DNA of 64,000 nt, from contig NZ_JABBGM010000003.1 of assembly GCF_012927405.1 (NCBI RefSeq), positions 310,001 through 374,000 on the forward strand, written 5' to 3'. Source of the DNA: Novosphingobium olei (GTDB lineage Bacteria; Pseudomonadota; Alphaproteobacteria; Sphingomonadales; Sphingomonadaceae). Position 1 is the stretch's first letter, and every line of letters begins with the position of its first letter. Shown piece after piece: positions 36,651-44,207 of the stretch. The notes under the pieces were generated by a model. The model did no database searches. It worked only from the letters and a program-made list of their open reading frames with translations, and was not told the DNA's origin. The position numbers and the translations under genes were made by a program.

Positions 36651-36708
36651 CAGACCTGTGAACAAGGTCGAGTCCGATTTTGAAGAGGCGCGGAGAAAGG
36701 AAAGGCGA

Positions 36709-36785
36709 TCCTTCGACAGGCTCGGAATACGCGGCGAATGGGCCAAACCTCCGAACCCCGCTGCCCTGAGCTTGTCGAAGGGCCG
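36709..36785. repeat. Inverted repeat element, family B copy 2
   Basis: Arms TCCTTCGACAGGCTC and CCTGAGCTTGTCGAAGGGC around about 45 bases, matching copies at 35739 and 36829. Confidence 0.7.
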
Positions 36786-36828
36786 CCCTTACTCTTCCCG
36801 GCAAGGCGCAAGGCTCAAGAACAAGAAC

Positions 36829-36909
36829 GGTCCTTCGACAGGTTCAGGACATGCGGGGGAAAAGGAACGGTCCCCCAACCCGCCGGCCCTGAGCCTGTCG
36901 AAGGGCAGC
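36829..36909. repeat. Inverted repeat element, family B copy 3
   Basis: Arms GGTCCTTCGACAGGTTCAGG and CCCTGAGCCTGTCGAAGGGC; tandem with copy 2 and ending 33 bases from the parC stop, where it may act in 3'-end processing. Confidence 0.7.
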
Positions 36910-36941
36910 CCTCTTCTTCCGGGCACTACGCAAGACAGAAG

Positions 36942-39227
36942 TCAAAACTTGTTGTCCCTTGGAAAACCATTGGGCGGCAACCGCCCGGCCGCACCGCGCG
37001 CCACCTTCCACGGCAGCAGGTCCTTTTCCACCCGCACGCGCCCGCTTTCGCCGCCCATCGTCCAGGTAAGGCCATCCTCGAACTTCAGCGTGACGAGGTC
37101 GGCCATCCCCCCGTCCTTGTAGCGCTGCAGCGTCACCCCCTGCCCCTTGCCGAGGATCGGCACTTCGGACAGTGCGAAGATCACCAGCTTGCGGTTGTCG
37201 CCGATCACCGCGACGTGGTCGTGCTCGGGCGCGATTTCGCGCACGTGGGTCAGCTTCACCCCCGGCTTGGTCGAAACCACGCCGCGCCCCTTTCGCGTTT
37301 CGGCGAGCAGTTCGTCCATTTCCGCCGTGAAGCCACGGCCTGTGTTGCTGGCGAGCAGCAGCTGGCCCTTGGCCTTCCACGGCAGAATGGCGACGATGTG
37401 CGCTTCGGGATCGATGTCGACCATCGTGCGGATCGGTTCGCCAAAGCCGCGCGCGCCGGGCAGCTTGTCGGCGCCCAGCGTGTAGAACCGCCCGTTGTCC
37501 GCTGCCACCAGCAGCTTGTCGGTGGTCTGCGCATGGAGCGCGAAGGCCGGGCCATCGCCTTCCTTGAACTTGAAGTCGCTGTCGAGCGGCACATGACCCT
37601 TGGCCGCGCGGATCCAGCCCTTGGCGGACAGGATCACCGTCACCGGCTCCTTCTCGATCATCGCGTCCATGTTGAACTCGCGCGTCGGCGCGGCCTCGGC
37701 AATCGTGGTGCGACGGCGGCCGAGCGCGGTCTCCGGCCCGTATTCCTTGCGCAGCGCGCGCAAGTCGGCCTTGAGCCGCCGCTTCTGAAGCTTCGGATCG
37801 TCGAGCAGGGCCTGCAAGTCGGCCTGCTCGGCCAGCAGTTCGTCGCGCTCCTTGCGCAGCTCCATTTCCTCGAGCTTGCGCAAAGACCGCAGCCGCATGT
37901 TGAGGATCGCCTCGGCCTGCCGGTCGGTCAGGCCGAACTCGGCCATCATCACCGGCTTGGGCTCGTCCTCAGTGCGGATGATCTCGATGATCCGGTCGAG
38001 GTTGAGGAAGGCGATGATGTAGCCTTCAAGCAGCTCCAGCCGCGCGGCGATCTTCTCCAGCCGGTGGCGCGACCGGCGCAGCAGGATGTCGATCTGGCTG
38101 ATCACCCATTCCTGCAGCAGCAGCTTCAGCCCCAGCACGCCGGGCGTGCGGTGCGCGTCGAGCACGTTGAGGTTGAGGCCGAACCGCGTTTCCAGATCGG
38201 TCAGGCGATAGAGCGATTCCTTGAGCAGCTCGGGATCGACGTTGCGGCTCTTGGGCACCAGCACGATGCGGATCTGTTCGTCCGATTCATCGCGCACGTC
38301 TTCCAGGATCGGCAGCTTCTTGTCGGCGATCAGCGCGGCGATCTGTTCGATCAGCTTGCTCTTCTGCACCATGTAGGGGATTTCGCTGACCACGAGCTGC
38401 CATTGCCCGCTGCCCAGCTTTTCGATCCCCGTCTCTTCCCAGCTGCCGCCTTCTCCCTTTCCGGTGGAGAACCGTCCGCGCACCCGGATCGCGCCGCGCC
38501 CGGTTTCATAGGCGGCGGAGATCACCGCCGGGCTGTCCACCACCACGCCGCCGGTCGGCAGGTCCGGCCCATGGAACACCTGCATCAGCTGGGCATGTTC
38601 GACGGCGGGATTGTCGATCAGCAGCAGCGTCGCATCGACGATCTCGGCCACGTTGTGGCTGGGAATGTTGGTCGCCATGCCCACCGCGATCCCGCTGGCC
38701 CCGTTGGCGAGCAGGTTGGGGAACAGCCCCGGAAAGATTTCCGGCTCCTCGTCCTCGCCGTTGTAGGTCGGAACGAAATTGACGGTGCCTTCGTCGAGCC
38801 CCGCCATCAGCTGCATCGCGGTGCGCGTCAGCCGCGCCTCGGTGTAGCGGTAGGCGGCGGCGTTATCGCCGTCGACGTTGCCGAAGTTGCCTTGGCCCTC
38901 GACCAGCGGGTAGCGCAGCGACCAGTCCTGGGCGAGGCGCACCATCGCATCGTAGACCGAGGCATCGCCGTGCGGGTGGTACTTGCCGATCACGTCGCCC
39001 ACCACGCGCGCCGATTTCTTGAACGCGTCGGTGGGGTTGAGCTTCAATTGCCGCATCGCCCACAGCAGGCGGCGGTGCACCGGCTTCAGCCCGTCGCGCA
39101 GGTCGGGCAGCGACCGCGCCGTGATCGTCGAAAGGGCGTAGACGAGGTAGCGCTCGGAAAGCGCGGAATCGAACGGCGCATCGACGATGGCGTCGAAGGG
39201 ATCGGGCTCTGACGTGGTGCTGGCCAT
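36942..39227 (-). CDS. parC: DNA topoisomerase IV subunit A
   Basis: A 761-residue type IIA topoisomerase A subunit that, with ParE, separates replicated chromosomes. The winged-helix core holds [15 protein letters not shown] and the catalytic Tyr128 in [11 protein letters not shown]; the tower, coiled coil ([19 protein letters not shown]) and a C-terminal beta-pinwheel follow. It is ParC rather than GyrA by its short C-terminal domain and lack of a clear GyrA box. At the positions equivalent to E. coli ParC Ser80 and Glu84 it has Ala89 and Asp93. Monocistronic and divergent from the DJ-1-like gene; parE is not in the window. Confidence 0.95.
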   Translation of the reverse strand: MASTTSEPDPFDAIVDAPFDSALSERYLVYALSTITARSLPDLRDGLKPVHRRLLWAMRQLKLNPTDAFKKSARVVGDVIGKYHPHGDASVYDAMVRLAQDWSLRYPLVEGQGNFGNVDGDNAAAYRYTEARLTRTAMQLMAGLDEGTVNFVPTYNGEDEEPEIFPGLFPNLLANGASGIAVGMATNIPSHNVAEIVDATLLLIDNPAVEHAQLMQVFHGPDLPTGGVVVDSPAVISAAYETGRGAIRVRGRFSTGKGEGGSWEETGIEKLGSGQWQLVVSEIPYMVQKSKLIEQIAALIADKKLPILEDVRDESDEQIRIVLVPKSRNVDPELLKESLYRLTDLETRFGLNLNVLDAHRTPGVLGLKLLLQEWVISQIDILLRRSRHRLEKIAARLELLEGYIIAFLNLDRIIEIIRTEDEPKPVMMAEFGLTDRQAEAILNMRLRSLRKLEEMELRKERDELLAEQADLQALLDDPKLQKRRLKADLRALRKEYGPETALGRRRTTIAEAAPTREFNMDAMIEKEPVTVILSAKGWIRAAKGHVPLDSDFKFKEGDGPAFALHAQTTDKLLVAADNGRFYTLGADKLPGARGFGEPIRTMVDIDPEAHIVAILPWKAKGQLLLASNTGRGFTAEMDELLAETRKGRGVVSTKPGVKLTHVREIAPEHDHVAVIGDNRKLVIFALSEVPILGKGQGVTLQRYKDGGMADLVTLKFEDGLTWTMGGESGRVRVEKDLLPWKVARGAAGRLPPNGFPRDNKF

Positions 39228-39342
39228 AGACGGAACGTCTTAGCAACGAGTTGGTCCGTGGGGAACTGAGGAACTGTCCACCCCTCTGCTCATTATGGCG
39301 GGGCGAATCCCCCCCTCCCTTTCCCCACGGAGTTTCAACAAG

Positions 39343-39933
39343 ATGGCCAAGCGCGTGCTCATCATCGCCACCGACGGCTTCGAGCAGTCGGAACTTATCG
39401 AACCCAAGAAGCTGCTCGAAGCAGCAGGCTACAAGACGGTCGTCGCCAGCCCCAAGGTCGGCGAAATCAAGGGCTGGAACCACGGCGACTGGGGCCAGAG
39501 CGTTCCCGTCGACGCCGATCTCGACGACGTTTCGGCCGAGGATTTCGACGCGCTCATGCTGCCGGGCGGGCAGATGAACCCCGATATCCTGCGCATGGAC
39601 GAACGCGCCGTCGCGCTGGTCGAGGAATTCGACGATCTCGGCAAGCCGATCGCGGCGATCTGCCACGGCCCCTGGCTGCTGGTGGAAGCCGACATCATCG
39701 ACGGTCGCACCGTCACCGGCTGGCCCTCGATCCGCACCGATCTTGAAAACGCCGGTGCCGACGTGGTCGACGAGGAAGTCGCCATCGACGACAACCTCAT
39801 CACCAGCCGCAAGCCCGACGACATCCCCGCCTTCGCCCAGGCGCTGATCGACGCGCTCGAAGCGCAGGAAGAAGAAGAGGAAGAGCTCGACGACGAAGAC
39901 GAGGAAGAAGACGACGAAGTCGAAGAACTCTAA
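39343..39933 (+). CDS. DJ-1/PfpI-family protein with acidic tail
   Basis: A 196-residue class I glutamine amidotransferase-like protein of the PfpI group. The nucleophile Cys107 is followed by His108 in AAICHGPWLL, and Glu14 in DGFEQ is the residue that polarises the Cys. Relatives act as deglycases/glyoxalases or peptidases under stress. The unusual part is the C terminus: after about residue 174, 18 of the last 22 residues are Glu or Asp. The Met at 39343 is chosen because the fold starts at once (MAKRVLIIATDG); an in-frame Met lies at 39295. Confidence 0.92.
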   Translation: MAKRVLIIATDGFEQSELIEPKKLLEAAGYKTVVASPKVGEIKGWNHGDWGQSVPVDADLDDVSAEDFDALMLPGGQMNPDILRMDERAVALVEEFDDLGKPIAAICHGPWLLVEADIIDGRTVTGWPSIRTDLENAGADVVDEEVAIDDNLITSRKPDDIPAFAQALIDALEAQEEEEEELDDEDEEEDDEVEEL

Positions 39934-39980
39934 GTCCGTTCCAATCCCCTCCTGCCATGCGGGAGGGGCTATACCCTCAA

Positions 39981-40026
39981 GAACCATCGTCCCGGCAAAG
40001 TCTGGGATCGCCGGCAGCAATGCCGG
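39981..40026. repeat. REP-like element, single
   Basis: CGTCCCGGCAAAGTCTGGGATCG resembles the CATCCCAGCGAAGGCTGGGATCG repeats at 43329 and 60130, followed by the hairpin GCCGGCAGCAATGCCGGC-like. It lies between convergent genes. Confidence 0.5.
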
Positions 40027-40060
40027 ACATACGCGGCACGCGCAGCCGTGCTCTTGCCGA

Positions 40061-40393
40061 TCAGCCCCGCTGCATGTCGTGCGCCTCTTCGGGCACGCGC
40101 ACTTCCAGCCCGTCAAGCTCGGCCGTCAGTGCAATCTGGCAGGCAAGGCGGCTGGTGCGGGTGACCCCGGCGGCCAGGTCGAGCATGTCTTCCTCGTCCT
40201 CCACCGCGGGCTTCAGACGGTCGAACCAATCGGGCGCCACGATCACGTGGCAGGTGGAGCACGCCATCTGCCCCTCGCAGGTGCCTTCCAGCGGCAGACC
40301 GGCGTTCTGGCCGACCTCGAGCAGGCGCTGGCCGGCCTCGCCCGTCGTCTCGATGCGTGCGCCTTCCGCGTTCACGAACGTCACTCGTACCAT
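40061..40393 (-). CDS. 2Fe-2S ferredoxin (adrenodoxin type)
   Basis: A 110-residue ferredoxin with the cluster ligands Cys39, Cys45, Cys48 (CEGQMACSTC) and Cys85 (LACQIA), spaced as in adrenodoxin/isc-type Fdx. It is three bases downstream of the cysteine desulfurase gene, which supports a role as electron donor in Fe-S cluster assembly. It could also feed a P450; the window's P450 is 37 kb away. Confidence 0.93.
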   Translation of the reverse strand: MVRVTFVNAEGARIETTGEAGQRLLEVGQNAGLPLEGTCEGQMACSTCHVIVAPDWFDRLKPAVEDEEDMLDLAAGVTRTSRLACQIALTAELDGLEVRVPEEAHDMQRG

Positions 40394-40396
40394 CGG

Positions 40397-41476
40397 CTAG
40401 ACTCCTTGCGCCCGCACCGCGGCGTTTATCGCCACGGCGGCCCGTTCCAGCTCCTCTTCCCCCGTATATCGTCCGAACCCCAGCCGGATCGCGTTGCGCG
40501 CATCCTTGTCCGACAAGCCGATGGCGCGCAAGACATGGCTTGGCCTGCCAGAGCCGCTGGCGCAGGCCGAACCTGCCGAAATCGCCACGCTGCGGCATTC
40601 GGACAACAGTCGCGCCACGTCCAGCCCCGCGCGCCGGATGTTCAGGTTGCCGTGCCAGCGCTGCTCCTCGCTGCCGTTCAGCGTCCAGTCGGCGAACAGC
40701 GCGCGCGCTTTGGTCCACAGCCTTTCGACATGTTGTCCATCGCTTTCCCACCATGTTTTGCACAGGGCCGCCGCCGCGCCGAACCCTGCGCACAGCGCCG
40801 GAGACAGCGTACCCGATCTAAGGCCTCCCTCCTGCCCGCCGCCGTGGACCAGCGGTGCCAGATCCACCCCATCGCGCACCCACAGCGCGCCGATGCCCTT
40901 GGGGCCGTACATCTTGTGCGCCGAAACCGCGATCAGGTCGGCGCCCTCCGGCGCGGCGATCTTGCCCGCGCCCTGCACCGCATCGCACAGGAACAGCGCG
41001 CCCATTGCCCGCGCCCGCGCCGCCAGCGCCTCTACCGGCTGGATCGTGCCGATTTCGTTGTTGACCTGCATCACCGCGACAAGGCCGGTGCCTTCGGGAA
41101 TGGCCACGTCCGCCGCCACCAGTCCGCCCGCATTCACTGGCAGCAGCGCCACACCGGGATCGACGAAGCGCGCGGTATCGAGCACCGCCGCATGCTCGAT
41201 CGCGGAGACGGCCAGCCGTTCGCGCCCTGATCCGACGATCGCGAGGTTGATCGCCTCGGTCGCGCCCGAGGTGAAGATCACCCGCCCGCCCGGCGGCAAC
41301 AGCGCGGCGACCTGTTCGCGCGCCACTTCCACCGCCGCCGCCGCCCCACGCCCGGCGCGATGTGAACTGTGCGGGTTGGCAAAGCCTGCGCCCTCCGGCC
41401 CGCCCAGCCAGGGCAGCATCGCCTCGCGCGCTTCGGGCGCCAGCGGCGTCGTCGCCTGGTAATCGAGGTAGATCAT
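40397..41476 (-). CDS. Cysteine desulfurase family protein (second of tandem pair)
   Basis: A 359-residue class V aminotransferase-fold PLP enzyme related to NifS/IscS. The PLP Lys lies in SAHKMYGPKG and the persulfide Cys in SAGSACASGSG, so both essential residues are present. It releases sulfur from cysteine for cluster or thiocofactor synthesis. The ATG overlaps the stop of the first desulfurase gene (ATGA). The start at 41476 (MIYLDYQATT) is used; the frame to 41623 is inside the upstream gene. Confidence 0.93.
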   Translation of the reverse strand: MIYLDYQATTPLAPEAREAMLPWLGGPEGAGFANPHSSHRAGRGAAAAVEVAREQVAALLPPGGRVIFTSGATEAINLAIVGSGRERLAVSAIEHAAVLDTARFVDPGVALLPVNAGGLVAADVAIPEGTGLVAVMQVNNEIGTIQPVEALAARARAMGALFLCDAVQGAGKIAAPEGADLIAVSAHKMYGPKGIGALWVRDGVDLAPLVHGGGQEGGLRSGTLSPALCAGFGAAAALCKTWWESDGQHVERLWTKARALFADWTLNGSEEQRWHGNLNIRRAGLDVARLLSECRSVAISAGSACASGSGRPSHVLRAIGLSDKDARNAIRLGFGRYTGEEELERAAVAINAAVRAQGV

Positions 41477-42492
41477 GCCGCGATCTCCCGCCATGCCGCC
41501 ACGAAGGCGTCGATCTCGGCTGCGGTCGTTTCGCGCCCGATCGACACGCGGATCACTTCGCCCGCCCCCTCCACGCCCATCGCGGTCAGCACGTGGCTCG
41601 CCTTGAGCGATCCCGAAGAGCACGCGCTCCCCGCCGAAACCGCAAAGCCCATGCCGTCGAAGCGGATCAGCTGCGCATTGGCGGACCGCCCCGGCATGCG
41701 ATAGGCGCCGATCGTCGGCAGGCGCGGCGATCCTGCGGCAATCACTTCACATCCGCTCGCAACCAGCTGATCTTCCAGCGATTTGCGCAAGGTCGCGGCC
41801 TGTTCCATCCAGCCGCTGCCCGCTTCCAGCGCGGCGACCATCGCCAGCACGCCGGGCAGGTTCTCGGTGCCGGGGCGATAGCCGCGCTCCTGCCCGCCGG
41901 TGGGCTTCAGCATCGCCCAGTCCCTGACCAGCAGCGCGCCGACCCCGATCGGCCCGCCGAACTTGTGCGCCGACAGCGCGATCAGGTCCGCTTGGGGCAG
42001 CGCGATCTTGCCTGCGCCCTGCGCGCAATCGGCCAGCAGCCAGCCGCCGCCTTCGCGCACGCTGGCCGCCAGCGCGTCCAGCGGCTGGATCACCCCGGTC
42101 TCGTTGTTGACCTGCTGCACCGCGACCAGCCCGCCCGCTTCGGGCGCAGCGGCAAGGATCCCGCCCGCATCGACCGGCAGCCGCACCGCATCGCCCGCCA
42201 GCCGCAGCACGGCTTCATGCTCGACTTGAGATACCGCCACCAAGGGCTTGATTGAACGCGATATCGCGACCCCCAGCGCTTCACTTGCGCCGCTGGTGAA
42301 CACCACTTCGCCACTCCAGCCGAGCAGCGCCTTCACCCGCCCGCGTGCTTCTTCCAGCGCCGCGCGCGCCGCGCGGCCGGCCTTGTGCGGGCTCGATGGA
42401 TTGGCCCAGATCCTGAAGCCTTCGGCCATCGCCGCCTGCGCTTGCGGCAGCATCGGCGTGGTCGCGGCGTGGTCCAGATAAATCGGAGACAA
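41473..42492 (-). CDS. Cysteine desulfurase family protein (first of tandem pair)
   Basis: A 339-residue NifS/IscS-like PLP enzyme. PLP Lys in SAHKFGGP, persulfide Cys in SAGSACSSGS, and PGTENLPG are all present. It is a paralogue of the gene that follows, with which it shares clear sequence along its whole length; the pair may act as a heterodimer or on different acceptors. It heads the operon desulfurase, desulfurase, ferredoxin, a cluster seen next to isc/suf genes in many alphaproteobacteria, none of which is in the window. Confidence 0.93.
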   Translation of the reverse strand: MSPIYLDHAATTPMLPQAQAAMAEGFRIWANPSSPHKAGRAARAALEEARGRVKALLGWSGEVVFTSGASEALGVAISRSIKPLVAVSQVEHEAVLRLAGDAVRLPVDAGGILAAAPEAGGLVAVQQVNNETGVIQPLDALAASVREGGGWLLADCAQGAGKIALPQADLIALSAHKFGGPIGVGALLVRDWAMLKPTGGQERGYRPGTENLPGVLAMVAALEAGSGWMEQAATLRKSLEDQLVASGCEVIAAGSPRLPTIGAYRMPGRSANAQLIRFDGMGFAVSAGSACSSGSLKASHVLTAMGVEGAGEVIRVSIGRETTAAEIDAFVAAWREIAA

Positions 42493-42510
42493 TGGCTGAT
42501 CCCGGAAACA

Positions 42511-42538
42511 TTGCTTTTGGAGCGCTCGTTTCTATATA
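42511..42538 (+). promoter_or_regulatory. Candidate promoter of alpha/beta hydrolase gene
   Basis: TTGCTT (42511-42516), 16 bases, TATATA (42533-42538). It faces the hydrolase gene at 42614; the divergent desulfurase operon may overlap it. Confidence 0.4.
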
Positions 42539-42613
42539 GCGCTTGCTTCATTTCCCAAGCCCCGGCGCATCCTCGCCGGCGTGGCTTCCCAGCAAGGTTC
42601 ACCAGGACACACG

Positions 42614-43270
42614 ATGCCAGCCGTCATCTTCCCCGGTCCCGAAGGCCGTCTCGAAGGCCGTTTCCAGCCCGCTTCGCGTCCGCGCGCACCGGTTGCGATG
42701 ATCCTCCACCCGCACCCGCAGGCGGGCGGGACGATGAACGATCGCATCACCCAGGCGCTCTACAAGACGTTCGTGGCGCGCGGCTTTGCCACGCTGCGCT
42801 TCAACTTCCGCGGCGTCGGCCGCAGCCAGGGCAGCTTCGACAACGGCATCGGCGAACTGTCCGATGCCGCCGCCGCGCTCGACTGGGTGCAGTCGATCCA
42901 TCCCGAAGCCAGCACCACGTGGATCGCCGGCTATTCGTTCGGCGCGCTGATCGGCATGCAGCTGCTGATGCGCCGCCCGGAGATCCGCGGCTTCATCTCC
43001 GTTGCCCCGCCCGCCAACATGTACGACTTCAGCTTCCTCGCGCCGTGCCCGGCAAGCGGCATCATCGTGCAGGGTTCGGCCGATACGGTCGTCACGCCCA
43101 ACGCGGTGCAGAAGCTGGTCGACAAGCTGCGCACGCAGAAGCACATCACCATCCACCACGACGAAGTGCCGCGCGCGAACCACTTCTTCGAAAACGAGAT
43201 GGACGACATGATGCGCGCGGTCGACAACTACCTCGACATGCGCCTCTCGCCGGACTGCCCGATCAAGTGA
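42614..43270 (+). CDS. Alpha/beta hydrolase of the COG2945 family
   Basis: A 218-residue compact hydrolase. The family opening LHPHPQAGGTMNDRI, the nucleophile Ser108 in AGYSFGAL, acid in GSADTVV and His in RANHFFEN are all visible. COG2945 proteins are presumed esterases or thioesterases with no settled substrate. An AGGA-containing ribosome site precedes the ATG at 42614; an earlier ATG at 42581 is less likely. Divergent from the desulfurase operon, an arrangement often conserved in this class. Confidence 0.9.
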   Translation: MPAVIFPGPEGRLEGRFQPASRPRAPVAMILHPHPQAGGTMNDRITQALYKTFVARGFATLRFNFRGVGRSQGSFDNGIGELSDAAAALDWVQSIHPEASTTWIAGYSFGALIGMQLLMRRPEIRGFISVAPPANMYDFSFLAPCPASGIIVQGSADTVVTPNAVQKLVDKLRTQKHITIHHDEVPRANHFFENEMDDMMRAVDNYLDMRLSPDCPIK

Positions 43271-43328
43271 CAGGCGCGGGCAGCCGCGCGCCAACTGCGC
43301 GGCTGCCCCCGCCACGCCCACGCCCTCA

Positions 43329-43422
43329 CCGTCATCCCAGCGAAGGCTGGGATCGCTGGCGTCCTTGCGGAACCGCTCCGCCAACCGGAAGCGATGCCAG
43401 CCTGCGCTGGCATGACGGTGAC
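43329..43422. repeat. Inverted REP pair (BIME-like)
   Basis: Left unit GTCATCCCAGCGAAGGCTGG and right unit GCCAGCCTGCGCTGGCATG-GTGAC each form a hairpin and face each other across about 45 bases. This is the layout of REP doublets mobilised by RAYT transposases. Relatives at 39981 and 60130. Confidence 0.75.
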
Positions 43423-43424
43423 AA

Positions 43425-43625
43425 CTATTTGCCCGCCGCTGCCTGCACCAGCGTACCGCCCTGGCGCGTCGGCAGGGTCCAGATCACCAGGTTCCCCAGC
43501 ATGATCGCGGCCAGCACCAGCATCAGCACCGGCCGCTGCCGCTCGCCGCGCCGCCACAGGAACGCAGCGCCCACCAGCAGGGCGATCGAGGCGAGCATCA
43601 GCAGCGATAGAGCGGTGTCGAGCAT
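43425..43625 (-). CDS. Small two-helix membrane protein
   Basis: A 66-residue protein with two hydrophobic helices (about 3-24 and 33-51) separated by the basic turn WRRGERQRP. It matches no family I can name. The REP pair starts three bases after its stop. Probably real because of its membrane profile and distinct gap-free placement, but expression is unproven. Confidence 0.65.
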   Translation of the reverse strand: MLDTALSLLMLASIALLVGAAFLWRRGERQRPVLMLVLAAIMLGNLVIWTLPTRQGGTLVQAAAGK

Positions 43626-43688
43626 CGTTTCGCGTTAGTCCGGCTAAAGGCTGCGGCGCAAGGCCGGAACCGCTCCCGCTCCCTGCCG

Positions 43689-43714
43689 GTTGCTCCTGCA
43701 AAACCACAGGAGCC
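43689..43714 (+). promoter_or_regulatory. SD-sequestering hairpin, ROSE-like RNA thermometer candidate
   Basis: In the leader of the DUF3597 gene, GCTCCTG (43692-43698) pairs perfectly with CAGGAGC (43707-43713), hiding the Shine-Dalgarno AGGAG (43708-43712). The left arm sits in TTGCTCCT, which contains TTGCT, the UYGCU anti-SD motif of alphaproteobacterial ROSE thermometers. The loop is CAAAACCA. Function is inferred. Confidence 0.5.
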
Positions 43715-43722
43715 TTATCGCC

Positions 43723-44154
43723 GTGAGCATTTTCTCCAAGATCATGGACGCCATCTCGTTCAAGGGCACCCGCCCCACCCAGACCGGCCAGCATCACGAT
43801 GCCCCGGCGCAAGCCGCGCCCGTCCCCTCGGCCGCCGGCGCCGCGCCGCAGGCTGCCCCCGCCCCGGCCGTGCCGCCCGCCACCGCCGCCCCGGTGCTCC
43901 AGGATGTCGATGTCGAAGCCCAGCTCGCTCAGCTGGCGCAGGGCAAGAACCTCAACTGGCAAAGCTCGATCGTCGATCTGATGAAGCTCGTCGGGATCGA
44001 TTCGAGCCTCGACAACCGCAAGGAACTCGCCCGCGAACTCGGCTATACCGGCGCGCTCGATGGCTCTGCCGAAATGAATATCTGGCTGCACAAGGCGACG
44101 ATGCGCAAGCTTGCCGAAAACGGCGGCAAGGTTCCCGCCAGCATGACCGACTGA
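43723..44154 (+). CDS. DUF3597 domain protein
   Basis: A 143-residue protein with a short N-terminal segment (MSIFSKIMDAISFKG), a disordered Ala/Pro linker (about 25-65) and a C-terminal DUF3597 domain (VDVEAQLAQLAQGKNLNWQSSIVDLMKL onward in two parts) with NRKELARELGYTG. No biochemical function is established for the family. The start is GTG at 43723, set by AGGAG ten bases upstream. That site is enclosed in a stable hairpin with ROSE-like features, so translation may be temperature controlled. Confidence 0.85.
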   Translation: MSIFSKIMDAISFKGTRPTQTGQHHDAPAQAAPVPSAAGAAPQAAPAPAVPPATAAPVLQDVDVEAQLAQLAQGKNLNWQSSIVDLMKLVGIDSSLDNRKELARELGYTGALDGSAEMNIWLHKATMRKLAENGGKVPASMTD

Positions 44155-44207
44155 GCCAGCCGACAGCCCATTTGACAGGTGGCGCGCGCCCGGACAGGGT
44201 GCGCGCC

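Larger units (their letters stand above)
36614..36941. other. 328-base gap with operator and two repeat copies
   Basis: No gene seen. It holds the palindrome at 36635-36650 and family B repeats at 36709-36785 and 36829-36909; apparent open frames across it are repeat-derived. Confidence 0.65.

Noticed and set aside
36614..36941. CRISPR-like array in the repeat-rich gap
   Set aside because: The repeats are inverted pairs with unequal spacing and only two local copies; no regular spacers and no cas genes.
36658..37122. 154-residue frame with repeated ALSLSKG
   Set aside because: Translation of the family B palindromic repeats, not a gene.
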